Assembly (NCBI GenBank): GCA_963971285.1 | Contig: OZ020248.1 | Coordinates: 21,659,873-21,723,872, forward strand | Length of the DNA stretch: 64,000 nt | Direction: 5' to 3' | DNA from: Astropecten irregularis | Taxonomy: Eukaryota; Echinodermata; Asteroidea; Paxillosida; Astropectinidae | Shown here: positions 43,426 to 53,625 of the stretch, in pieces | How the letters are laid out: every line of letters starts with the position of its first letter | Position numbering within the stretch: position 1 is the first letter of the stretch | The notes under the pieces: generated by a model | What the model saw: only the letters and a program-made list of their open reading frames with translations | The model's database searches: none | Told to the model about the DNA's origin: nothing | Program-made: the position numbers and the translations under genes

Positions 43426-43900
43426 AATCAGCCCATTCCTCTCATGTATTTGTTGTATTCCTCGATGGAACCAGGCTTTGCCACATTTCGCTATATAACC
43501 GTTGTTATCATGTCGGGAGCGAATTCTTTTGTTAGTGACATCACAGTTACCCACAGTGTTGAGCAAGTTGACCTGCCGCTTGTCAAACCACACATTACAA
43601 AGTTGACCGCCTTTTTCATGGAATGATGCAGGATCTTCCTTCTTCACCTTGTTAATCTTCGGGTTGGCAGCTTTTCTTTTGGCATTGCCTTTGCCATGCT
43701 TTTTACTGTTCCATAACACCTGAAGCCGAGGTCAGATAGCTTCTGAAAGAGGGCAGGACTTGTATAATAATTATCACAATAGATAAGATGTCCTTGGTTC
43801 TCGTAGCCCTGAATCAAGTCCAGCATTACATGGCTACTGACATACATGTCCATGAATGTAAACATGTTTTGCTTTCTGAAGGTCATGGGGCATACCTCTA
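43411..43900 (-). pseudogene. piggyBac transposase pseudogene (C-terminal half)
   Basis: The minus strand reads VMLDLIQGYENQGHLIYCDN, then YYTSPALFQKLSDLGFRCYG and TVKSMAKAMPKE. One frame over it continues KKEDPASFHEKGGQLCNVWF and DKRQVNLLNTVGN. The (I/L)Y-x-DN-(Y/F)-Y-(T/S)S..L box contains the second catalytic Asp of the DDD triad of DDE_Tnp_1_7, and W-x-D-K/R-R..V..L-S/N-T is the strand that follows. One frameshift near 43690 and loss of the N-terminal half (DDBD and first Asp) inactivate it. PiggyBac enzymes cut and paste at TTAA; TTAA MITEs surround it, but those ends look like Kolobok/T2. Confidence 0.8.
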
Positions 43901-43908
43901 GCTATTTA

Positions 43909-44300
43909 CATTCAGGACAGGTGAAGCATACATTATCAGCAGGGTACTTCCTCCAGGCTGCAACCAAATATTATATGACACCACTTGCTGCATGCCCTTT
44001 CTGAACACTGCACCCAGTCAATAACTTCAGATCTGTTTTGGTAATTAATTTGACAATTGGCCAAGTCACAGAATGGTGCCTCTATGTTTCTCTTAGTGTA
44101 CATGCTGAAATGTTGGGTGGTGCCACCAGCTATGAGAAGAACATCATCAGGCAAACGTAGGAGAGATGCACCAGCCACAGTCACACTGGGCATTGACTCA
44201 TCACTTTGTCACTGTAGCCGATCTATGTTGTACATGTACCTGAGTCGACCTGAAACATTATGTTGCTGTCCTTGGTAGGTCCCTGTATTGAAGGTTCTTC
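43909..44300 (-). pseudogene. PHD-type zinc-finger protein fragment
   Basis: The minus strand encodes FNTGTYQGQQHNVSGRLRYM, a TGA, then ASLLRLPDDVLLIAGG and FCDLANCQINYQNRSEVIDW, VQCSERACSKWCHI. After one frameshift it ends FTCPECK at a stop. W-(V/I)-Q-C-x(3-5)-C-x-x-W-x-H followed by C-x-x-C at the C-terminus is the second half of a PHD finger, which reads histone tails. PHD modules are attached to some Ginger and other DNA-transposon proteins. The piece directly precedes the piggyBac fragment on the same strand, but a common origin is unproven. Confidence 0.5.
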
Positions 44301-44823
44301 CTGTGGCCCCCAGGCACTAGCTTGGATATCAGTTGGTCCAATTAATCAAAAACCAGTATTTCTACTACAGGTACGTGGTTTTTCTTGGTGATCACATTTG
44401 CTACCATTGACTGGCCTTTCTGTGTTGTGAGAACTTTCACATCTATGGATGACATCTGGATTTGGGGAAATTGTATATATTACAATGATATTAATGTACA
44501 ATTTTATCTTATAATCATAATTAATATTTAGGGTAAATGCCAGTGGGGTATCCAATTTTATTGTTTTGGAAAAGTTAAAAATTTGACCAGCTGTGTATTG
44601 TTTTTGAATAGAGCAAGAGGTAGGCCTACTATATACAGCTGATCTCATTACACATTGTTTCCTATAGGCCAGGGTTATCCAGGGCAGGGCATAATTAATA
44701 ATTTAGGATTAGCATGAAGGGACTACATTTGTACTAATTACATGAGAGCCTAGACCTAGTTATAATACTGCCCCCACCCAGTTTAATTACATAATTGTCA
44801 ACTTTGCAAGATGGGTACATATT

Positions 44824-45460
44824 GTAACGGCTCCCCGGCTCAGACTTGGGGTAACCACCAGTTGGGGTTCAGGGGATGCCAAGATAAACTCTCACTCAGA
44901 AAATAGCAAACACAGGAACTAAATTTACAGTTCGACAAACAAAACTATGGTTCTGCCGTTTTGATAGTTTTAATATACAATATGCGCATCATTCCACAGC
45001 TCCCTGGGGAGGGCAGTAAGATAGGGGAAACAAGTTGGACCAAGTAAGCATGGTGAAGATCAGGTAAAATACAAGGTATGAAATAAACGAAAAAATGTTA
45101 CTCACAATTACAATGCACAGTACAGCTGTAAAGTAAAGGTGGTGGTTGGTGCAGATAAACTAAAGCAAAGTAAGGCGGAGTCCCAAAGGAATAAAAAGTA
45201 ACTCAGAAAAACAGGGCAACTGCCCATGGCCGGTTTTAGCCATTTCACTTTGTATCAGAGGACTAAAATAAAGAAGAGCACCATCCACCACAGCTCCCAT
45301 CCGTAGAGTCAACATCTTGACTATGCTGCAAGTGGTTTTTATACCCCACGCATTAATTAAGAGAGAATTGGCCAACTCCCAGTGGAAATTTCCAGTGGGT
45401 GCACAATGAATCAAACCACACTATTTCCAATTTGAAAAGGATTGCTCTAGCTGGCACAAG
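44824..45460 (-). mobile_element. Possible Gypsy LTR remnant
   Basis: The plus-strand sequence TGTAACGGCTCCCCGG at 44824 is the reverse complement of a CCGTTACA terminus typical of Gypsy LTR 3' ends, and it lies downstream (minus-strand sense) of the Gypsy RNase H fragment. The opposite LTR edge and a target duplication were not found, so the limits are guesses. An 84-codon frame at 45160-45414 has no recognised domain. Confidence 0.25.
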
Positions 45461-45727
45461 TGGTCAATCTAAATGCAGGCCAACAATAAAAGCTTTTATA
45501 AAATAACAGGCACTGTGGCCTACATACAGGCCTATCTCTTGCACATGCACATATACATGTACTGGTACATGTATAGCACAATGAAGACTAGTCAAAGAAA
45601 GTGAACTTTTAAAAAGCAACTAAATGGAACAACACTATGTATAAGTATATAAGGTTTAAAGGGGCAACCCACTATCTGATCAAAACACACAATGTTCTTA
45701 CAATATGCTAGTCTTGAACATGCTGTG

Positions 45728-45880
45728 CTATTCATTACTCATCAGCTCTGGTGTATTAAGGAACCTTGGAAATTCCTGGATGATGCTCCCTGCTGCTGTC
45801 TCAGCCTTTCTGATCATGTCTCGTCGTCGTCGTACAGGGAAGGTTTTCTTCATCCTTTCAAAGACATCACTCCTTCCCCC
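45728..45880 (-). pseudogene. Transposon-associated fragment (FPVRRRRDMIRK..EFPRFL)
   Basis: The minus strand reads DVFERMKKTFPVRRRRDMIR and SIIQEFPRFLNTPELMSNE. An R-M-x-x-x-(F)-x-x-R-R-x-x-I ... I-x-x-x-(F/Y)-P-x-(L)-F/L pattern appears in uncharacterised proteins near repeats in fish and invertebrates. I recognise the pattern but not a named domain. A poly-C/poly-G stretch separates it from the Gypsy remains. Confidence 0.35.
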
Positions 45881-45962
45881 CCCCCCCTGTACATTTTTTT
45901 TATTGGGGGGTGGGGGGTGTTTCAGCCAGTTTACATCATCTTGGAGGTCTTGCAAATCACCC

Positions 45963-46780
45963 TTATTGGATGCATGTGAGCTTTGATTCAGTGGCCCTCC
46001 TCTGAGTCTCTGGTCGCAGCTTGTACACTGGGGAATCTCCACATTTCCAATGTACCACAATATGAATCTGCTTCTGTACAGGATACCGATGTAGACACTG
46101 CAGAGACCCAAGGATAGTATCCAGATCCTCTGGCGGTGATAGCTTGTGCTGTTGCAGTAATTTCTTCAAGGCTAACTTCCTCCATGCACTGGTCTTCTCG
46201 ATGTCTAAGGGCATGCGGGAGAGGACGTCAGCATCAGCATTGCATCTTCCAGGGCGATATCTGATGGTAAAATTGAAATCAGCTAAACTCAGCAACCCAC
46301 CTGTGTCCTGTTGCATTGAGTTTGGCAGAACTCACCCACCTGTGTCCTGTTGCATTGAGTTTGGCAGAACTCAGGACATATGTGAGGGGGTTGTTGTCCG
46401 TATAGACAATGAAGGAGGGGGCATAGTACAAGTTATCTCTAAACCTCTCAGTAATCGCCCACTTCAGAGCTAGGAACTCTAGCTTCCCAGAGTGCAAGTT
46501 GTACTGATTCTTCTCCACTGGGCTAAGTGTGCGGGAGGCATATGCAATCACTCTTATCTTCCCATCTTGTCGTTGATATAGGACGGCCCCAAGACCATCA
46601 TTTGAGGCATCGGTGTGGAGGATGAAGGGTTCCTCGTGATTAGGGAAACCCATAACTGGTGGCTTAGTGAGGCAACAGGTTCTCTAGCACTTGCTGGTGT
46701 TCCATCTTCCACACGATCTTCTGCTTAGATGATACCTGACGATTGACCTTTCCTGCTGTTGCCCTATGAGCATCCTTCTT
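45963..46780 (-). pseudogene. Gypsy (Ty3) reverse transcriptase-RNase H fragment
   Basis: On the minus strand KIVWKMEHQQVLENLL is followed by a stop. Then comes GFPNHEEPFILHTDASNDGL, GAVLYQRQDGKIRVIAYASR, TLSPVEKNQYNLHSGKLEFL and ALKWAITERFRD, then YTDNNPLTYVLSSAKLNATG and FNFTIRYRPGRCNADADVLS. The TDAS..GLGAVL, E-x-LAL-x-WA and (Y/F)TDN-x-PL boxes give the RNase H catalytic D-E-D set intact. An exact 39-bp tandem duplication (46296-46334 and 46335-46373) inserts 13 residues, SSAKLNATGHRWV twice. A frameshift at about 46185 follows DVLSRM. Protease, most of the RT and the integrase are missing here; an integrase-linker piece of similar type is at 58820-59341. Confidence 0.85.
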
Positions 46781-47008
46781 TGCCGTCTTGTTGGCACCAC
46801 TCGATACCGTCTCATCGTTGGTGAGGTTCTTCAGCAGTTCATATATATCTTTACTTACACCATGTACCTTGACAACAGAAGTTTGAGTGGTGCTTAGGTA
46901 CTTCTCCTGTTTGAAGTTTTTAATCATGGTGTTTGTGATTTCTACATGGTCACCAATGTTAATGTCTGAAGGAATGTCTTTCCACAATGTTACTCTACAT
47001 TGTGACAT
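46664..47008 (-). pseudogene. RPA-like OB-fold fragment fused in frame to Gypsy RNase H linker
   Basis: The 114-codon frame begins MSQCRVTLWKDIPSDINIGD, then HVEITNTMIKNFKQEKYLST and TQTSVVKV. This is an OB-fold of the RPA70/single-strand DNA-binding type, with C-(R/K)-V-x-L-W, V-G-D-x-V-x-(I/F)-x-N and L-(S/T)-T strands. It then runs without a stop into VNRQVSSKQKIVWKMEHQQV, which is the Gypsy linker before RNase H. A related OB-fold with the same layout lies at 51549-52272. Such OB proteins bind single-stranded DNA. The fusion may be fortuitous through insertion. Confidence 0.6.
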
Positions 47009-47161
47009 ATTGTCACAATGTAATTACACTCTTTCTCTTCTTGGGTCTTGGTGCCTCTTATAGAGATGGCCTCCTATGCTTCTTTATCACCATCATGAGG
47101 GACGTTGCAAGATCTGCTTGGAACAGTCACAGTGGCTGACGTTTCTCAAGAAAGTTCCTGC

Positions 47162-47372
47162 TCACCCATAAATGCAACCTTTATGGGTAGGCGGGTGTTG
47201 TATTAAACTTGGAGCTGAAAACTTGTCCACCATACTTGTGAAGATACTCGGCATTGACACTATAATTTCACAAGTATCACCTTTGACATTTTCTGGTTTG
47301 TTTAATGCCCTACCCTGGAGGTACAATTGCTGGAAGGCAATCAGGACATCTTTGGTTGGGGAGCTGCTGTTA
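47162..47372 (-). CDS. Candidate exon upstream of the OB-fold fragment
   Basis: After a good acceptor (TTCATTTACAG) the minus strand is open for 70 codons: SPTKDVLIAFQQLYLQGRAL, then ENVKGDTCEIIVSMPSIFTS, MVDKFSAPSLIQ, and ends at TGA. The sequence looks like a folded domain but I do not recognise it. It lies about 150 bp before the OB-fold frame and could be the preceding exon or protein part. Confidence 0.35.
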
Positions 47373-47433
47373 CTGTAAATGAAGAAAATAAAACTCTCAG
47401 TATGGATAGCCTGTAATGACGATAATAATAATA

Positions 47434-48841
47434 ACTAGACATTGTGATTGTGGGAACAACCACTAGGTGTTCGGGGTCTCATTACGTGGTGGAACTGTTA
47501 TGTGAACATACATGTAAACGTTATGTTGGAACGAATGTGGTCAATTGTCGCTCATCCTCATACAATGGCATATTGAAATACACACTAAATTTTGAATATG
47601 ATGTAAATATCTTGCAGTTTTTATTTTGTTTGATTAAGACATATGGTTTACAAGTGACCATATCTCAACGTAAAAAAAACCTAATTTTAGCAATTTTTAC
47701 ATGTACATGTTCTACACAGTGAATTGTGTACAATTTGTGTACATATATAGTGGGGTCTTATGGGAAAAAGAGTCAATCGATCATCATATTTTTTGTACAT
47801 GACCATATTTTCACGTAACACAATGTGAGAAATATTAAAAAATTCACATAAAATCAAGAGATGCCGTAAATGTTCACTTCAAATCTACGCTGTAAGAACT
47901 TTGTCTGGGCCTTTGTATGGTTAAAATTGACTGTTTAAAAGTGTATGAGGTGTATCAAACTCCTGTGTTGAGGCTATCATGTGTTTCCACTGAGACAATG
48001 TAATGAAGCACATTCCAATCACCTTGCAATGACTGCCATCTGGTACTAATCAGAGTCTCTTGTAATCACATTACAAGCAGTTTTCACTGATGTACTCATG
48101 TAATTACTGAGTAAACAGTATTGGAATAATTCAGTAGTTTTCCCTTTAAAAGAGCATAACTTCAGGTTGAATGACGTCACAGATTTCAAACTTCACATAC
48201 ATGTCAAGGTACATTAGTGCTTTACACCTACTAAATTTGGCGGAAATTAATTGTTCACTTTCGGATTACGTTATCACTGTATGTCTTTAATCAAACGTAG
48301 AGGGCGCTATATAGCCCGCATGACGTCATCGTTTATATTTTCTGAAAGCCCAAGACCTTCTCTATCTTTTAGCCAAATATGTTTTATGTGCCCAAATCCT
48401 TCCGTTTTCGAGTTATTTTGAGTCAAACTTCAACTTCCGGTAATACCGGAAGTGGAGGTCATTTGTACACAACATTGAATATATTTATTGTTGACATTAT
48501 TGTGATGAGTAACATATGTAAATATCAAAATCGTAGGTCATGTGGTTCTCAAGTTATAGACCACCAAAGTTTTTCCTAAAAACGCGTGTAATTTGATACC
48601 CGATGACGTCATCATGACGTCAATCTTCTAAATACAACTTGACATCATGACCAAAGTTCCCACCAAGTTTCATGTCATTATCTTGTACCTGTGACCAAGA
48701 AGTCCTGCGGACAAATTTGGGAAGAAGACAAATAAAAAAATTTAAAAAAATAAAAAAAACTCGAACAATAACAATAGGTGTTCGGCTTGAACCCGAACAC
48801 CTAACAATAACAATAGGTGTTCGGCTTGAACCCGAACACCT
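47434..48841 (+). mobile_element. Hairpin-bounded repeat, unit I
   Basis: The unit starts ACTAGACATTGTG, with a hairpin GTGATTGTGGGAACAACCAC (8-bp stem, one mismatch, GGGA loop), and then GGTGTTCGGGG. It ends with two tandem 39-bp modules, each carrying a perfect 9-bp-stem hairpin (GGTGTTCGG, loop CTTGAAC, CCGAACACC at 48777-48801 and 48816-48840). The 5' arm GGTGTTCGG equals the stem of the 3' hairpins. Inside are a palindromic ETS-type pair at 48433-48453, TGACGTCA motifs at 48172, 48321 and 48604, and no frame. ATA/AAT microsatellite flanks the left end. Confidence 0.6.
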
Positions 48842-49079
48842 AAAAAAAAACAACTAGAAATTGTGTCTGTTGAAAACAGAACACATGGCTTTTCCGTTTG
48901 ATGATATTGAAATAAATCGACAAAACCTTTTAAACACGAATACATTTGATTAAAATATTAAGCCTACTTTTAATAACTTGGTCATGTTTGTGTCACAATT
49001 AAAGGAAGACATTGGCTAACATTGACTTTAGTGAAAGAATCACGATCATATAGCTCTTATCACTTTTAAGTGAAGAACT

Positions 49080-49250
49080 ACTTCCGGTTTGACCGGAAGT
49101 AGCGGTCACAGAGGTCAAGCAATGTAACACAAAGGTAACACCTTGCCCAACATTGACTTTTTGTGAAAGAATCATGATCCTAGCTCCTACCACTTTTAAA
49201 TGAGGATCTACTTCCTGTTTGACCAGAAGTAAAGGTCACAGAGTTCAAGC
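49080..49250 (+). promoter_or_regulatory. Two ETS-pair plus AGGTCA direct-repeat modules
   Basis: ACTTCCGG, a 5-base spacer and CCGGAAGT form a palindrome at 49080-49100. CGGTCA-CAG-AGGTCA (spacing 3) follows at 49103-49117. About 130 bp on, a weaker ETS pair is followed by AGGTCA-CAG-AGTTCA at 49233-49247, which equals the canonical DR3 sequence bound by VDR/PXR-type nuclear receptors in vertebrates. Binding in this organism is not shown. Confidence 0.45.
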
Positions 49251-49789
49251 AATGAAAGACATTGCCTAACATTGACTTTTGGTGAAATTGATATACGCCT
49301 GTCACGGGGTTATTGAAAATGAGTGTGTAATGTGTGTACATAACGAATGAAACAAGTGTGAACATGTACAAAGAAGCAAGATACCAGTGTATCTCTGCAC
49401 AGTAGCAGTGGTCTAAGTTTGGGGTACGTTTGGTTGTAATGCATGTGTGATGTAAGAAGTATATACTATTTGGCATACTTTTTGTCAAAAATTCATTTTT
49501 TCCCCCCCAAATCCTACAATGGCAAATTTATCCAATACATGGGACAAAGAATGTTTTGCAAGCTTTTTATTTGTAAACTTGTACAGTAACTTTTAAAACA
49601 CATGAACTTGCTGACTACGGTTTACATAATACAAATGGAAAACCATCATGTTGAAAAGTGAATATAGGTTAAAGAAGTAAAGACATGATGGTTCCATTAA
49701 AAAAAAACAGGAACGTAATAACAGTGCAATTACATCAACGTGCAACAGCAACGTGCACATTTTCATGACTAGGTATTGTTAAGAGAGTA

Positions 49790-51480
49790 ATTTTAAGCAG
49801 TTGTGACAGTGGACCCTTTGAATATTTGGGGGCTGTTTTATAATGTGAGCTACAAAATGATACTGAGTGCATGTGTGACATCATAGTTAAGATAATTAGT
49901 ATTATCAAAAGGAACAGGGAATTACTTTTGAATGATACAGATAGGTTTATAGTGGCAGATACATGGAATACAGAAGAATTGAATATGTGAATGATAATGA
50001 GAAGGCACAGAACGAGAAACTTTTCAGACCGGTTCATTTGTTGACAGGGCCATTTCATCTCAAAATCAACTAGGGACAGGAAACACCGTGTCTGTGGTGA
50101 TTGTTCTTTCATATTTATTTGAGTACTTATGCCAAAACATTGATCAAGTGGGGCTGTCTTATTACAAAATGTTACTGAGTGAATGGGTGACATCACATGC
50201 AATAATCATTACATGAACAACTTGTAGACCTCTAATTCTTGAGGGCCATGCATTGCATCTCAAATCAACCAGTGAGTGGAACCACTTGACTTTGTCACAC
50301 ATTCTGGTGATTGTTCTTTGAAACTTTTTTGGTACTCATGTGAAAACATTTGTTGAATTTGACAATTGTCTTATCCACAAAATGGTACAGATAGTTTAGA
50401 TGATTACTATTTTTAAAAAGAAGAAAGATTTATATTTGAATCATACAGACAATTACACAGTGCAAGATTACAGAAAATTGATGAATAATTATAAATGAAA
50501 ATTAATGATAAAAGCACCTCAGTACAAGAACGTTGTAGACATTTTCTTCAGGGTCGTTACATTTTAAAATCGACTACATGTGTGGACAGGAACCACGTCA
50601 CTAGCTGTACATTGTTGTGATTATTCTTTCAAATTTTTTTGGTACTTGTGTCAAAACGTTGAACAATGGGGGCTGTCTAATAACCTCATCTACAAAATGA
50701 TACTCGCTAAATGTGTGACATCATAGTCAAGATAATTAGTACTATTAAGAACAAGAGGGAATTACTTTTAAATCATACAGAGAATTACACAGTGCAAGAT
50801 TATAGAAAATTGATTAATCATATACATGATAATGGGAAAAGCACTTCAGAATGAGAACTTTGTAGACGTTGTCTTGATGAGAGCCATTGCATCTCAAATC
50901 AACTAGGGATAGGAATTCCACTGTGTCACTGTCCATTGTGGTGAGTGTTCTTTCAAATTTTGTTTGTAACCATGCTAAAACATTGATCAAGTGGGGCTGT
51001 CTTATTATCTGACTTACAAAATGTTACTGAGTGAATGGGTGACATCACATGCAATGATAATAACATGAACAACTTGTAGACCTCTTCTTGAGGGCCATGC
51101 ATTGCATCTCAAATCAACCAGTGAGAGTGAGTGGAACCACTTGACTTTGTCACACATTCTGGTGATTGTTCTTTGAAACTTTTTTGGTATTCATGTAAAA
51201 ATATTTGTTGAATTGTTGGGGGGGGTGCTACAACTGTCTTATTGACAAAATGGTACAGATAGTTTTATGATGACTGTCATAAAAAAGAAGAAAGAATTAT
51301 ATTTGAATCATACAGACAATTACACAGTGCAAGATTACAGAAAATTGATGAATAATTATACATGTAAATGATAATGATAAAAGCACTTTAGAACAAGAAC
51401 GTTATAGACATTTTCTTCAGTGAAATATAACTGAAGAAAATATAACTTCACTGAATATTAACTTTGGATTAAATTTTGTA
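49790..51480 (+). repeat. Higher-order tandem repeat: two ~850-bp trimers
   Basis: Related blocks carrying ACAAAATG(G/A/T)TAC start at about 49851, 50163, 50376, 50691, 51015 and 51244. The first and fourth, second and fifth, and third and sixth are most alike (for example ACTGAGTGAATGGGTGACAT at 50173 and 51025), which gives periods of 840, 852 and 868 bp. GCATCTCAAATCAAC and GTGATTGTTCTTT recur in each. Reading frames in it (such as 49735-50202 minus) are not conserved between copies, so it is not coding. Confidence 0.8.
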
Positions 51481-51548
51481 TTAATGATTGTGGAGTGTGG
51501 CATGATTCATAACAGAGTTAACACTTTTTAAGAAACTTTACATGAACA

Positions 51549-52272
51549 CTACATGGACATTGCGAGAGAGCCATCAGGTTTTGAGAACAGGTTGCACTGG
51601 AATGGCATCTGTTTGTCAAGGGTCTCCATGAGGCCATCATCATCATCAGTCTTGAGGGCCTCAAGCATGACACTAGTAGCAACTGTATATTCAGGGTAGC
51701 CATCTTCTGATGATGTTAGTGTCACTTTGTCTTTGACAATGTCATAGGCGATTACGGTGATGGCTCTTTCTGGCAAACATTTCTAAAAAGAAGAACAAAT
51801 TTATTGGAGGCAATTAATTTAGATAAAAATGAGATACTTTTTTGAAAAAGAAGATTTGCTTTATGTCCATGTGTTGTGACCTCAAGTTCATTCAGTTTTA
51901 ACTGCAAGAAAAAGATGGGCTGGGGTTGATTAAAGATGCCATCCTTTTCTTGTGAATGAAAAGGAGGGCTGCCAATTTCTACCATGGGATTTTAAATGAA
52001 CACAATGTATTACTTGTAAGAAGTTAAGAATAGTTGCAGATGATGTGTTGAAATACCTTGATTACTGTGGTTTCTGTAGTCGATAGGTATTGTGTGCCCT
52101 GATATGAGCTGGTCACTACATTCTGGAACTCCATGAAGTCACCGACTTTCAAGTCCTCTGGAATTGAATTTCTCCAGAGTGCAACTCAGCACTGTGCCCC
52201 ACTTTCTTTCAGTGTGATGTTTCTCAGCTCGACACCCCTGCCTTTTACAGTCACCGTCTTTGTCATCTCTTG
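51549..52272 (-). pseudogene. Two-exon RPA-like OB-fold pseudogene
   Basis: Exon 1 (52057-52272) follows TTTTACAG and begins, after CAAGAG, with MTKTVTVKGRGVELRNITLK, a TGA, then VALWRNSIPEDLKVGDFMEF and QNVVTSSYQGTQYLSTTETT, ending VIK before GTATTT. Exon 2 (51549-51782) follows TCTTTTTAG and reads ERAITVIAYDIVKDKVTLTS and ETLDKQMPFQCNLFSKPDGS to a stop. Exon 1 is an OB-fold single-strand DNA-binding domain (V-x-L-W, V-G-D-x-x-x-F-x-N, YLSTT) homologous to the frame at 46664-47008. The in-frame TGA at about 52185 replaces the residue that is Arg in the other copy, so this copy is inactive unless the stop is an error. Confidence 0.6.
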
Positions 52273-52497
52273 CTGTAAAATGGATGAAAGTTGCATAAGG
52301 ATAAGAATGTGTTAATTGGGAAATATTTTAGTGTTCAAATGCCATGATTTTGAAATGCAGACTACTGTACTGTACAGATTACTGGTTTTAAAATTTCAAG
52401 GAAGCATTTTAACGGAACATGAAAAGTTACAATACATTAGTTCTTTTGTATAAATTTTGGATAATTAATTTTGCTTGCATGATGAAATGCTGTTTTG

Positions 52498-52513
52498 GAT
52501 TGCGAAAGCAATC
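52498..52513. other. Perfect hairpin GATTGCGAAAGCAATC
   Basis: A 6-bp perfect stem with a GAAA tetraloop, followed by GACCCATTGAAAGGGT, a weaker second hairpin. The arrangement (stem-loop then half-stem) resembles the 5' ends of the hairpin-bounded repeats nearby but lacks ACTAGA. Confidence 0.4.
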
Positions 52514-53625
52514 AAGACCCATTGAAAGGGTGCCCTTTATAGTGAATGTATTAGTAATAATACATAATAATTAAGTAAATGTTAATAATATTTGAAGAGT
52601 TGTAATGCAACAAAGTTTAATTGTTTTTAAGTTCTGCCAGGGTTCTCGCAAGAACATCCCCTACACACAAGGTGGGTGTCTGCGCAAAGAGAAGTATATA
52701 GGTACAGTTTTAGTGTCTGTATGTGTAGCAGATGTTACAAAAGGAAACATACTTCTGAAAAATGTTTTTTTTTTGGCAAAGTTGAAGTCAATGAAGGTAT
52801 GTGTATGTGGAGCAAGCATGAAATAAGTTGATATATTTCGGGATTCTGAAAATGTCAAGGTGTTTTAAGGATAATAGTGAATGGAGGCAATGATTAATGT
52901 GTATTCCTTTGATGTTTACAACCGGGACCAATTTGAATCATGATCGCAGCTCTTACCACTTTTAAATGAGGAACTACTTCCTGTTTGCCCTGTACAAGAC
53001 AATGGGCTTTAGCTTGAAAAATATTTTAAAAATCATAAAAAATCAAAAAATGACGCTGTCTTGACGAAACTTCATAATTACAATCCCGAACCTCCAATTC
53101 ACCAATGTACCAATTTTCAAGGCGATCGGCCGTTCCTGACTATGCGTTATATGCATTTTTTATGACGTCATGATGACGTCACCGAATTTTTGTCTATGTA
53201 GTGTTCATCTATGGTGTATGCTGAAGAATTATCAAAAAGAAATTCAAAGATATCTTGTTTCGTTTACTAGATATCGTTAAAAGAACTTTAATGACCCAAA
53301 ATTTCAATAAATCATAAAAAATCAGGGAATGACGTCATGATGACGTCATTGCAATTTTTCGATATAACACTTCCCTACTTACATACATACCAAGTTTCAA
53401 CTCAATCGGACTTAGGGTTCGTTCATAAATGATGTCTGAAGTTTGCCCCTTTAAGACACTGTCACGTGACACCTGATGACGTCATGATGACGTAAATGTT
53501 GCGCATACAACTACCCTACAGGGACTTTGTTTTGACCAAGTTTGGTCAAAATCGGCACTTTAAAAGTAGCCAAATTGCCACCTAGAAAAAACGACGACAA
53601 GAAGAAGAAGAAGAAGAAAGTAAAA

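Larger units (their letters stand above)
48853..53620 (+). mobile_element. Hairpin-bounded repeat, unit II (with nested sequence)
   Basis: Starts ACTAGAAATTGTG with hairpin GTGTCTGTTGAAAACAGAAC (stem GTGT+CTGTT, one bulge), then GGCTTTTCCG. The interior 48950-49260 and 52920-53620 is shared with unit III. The middle (49790-52300) contains a higher-order repeat and an OB-fold pseudogene and is probably an insertion or a separate locus. The right end is a GAAGAAGAA tract at 53601-53619. The assignment of both ends to one element is inference. Confidence 0.4.
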
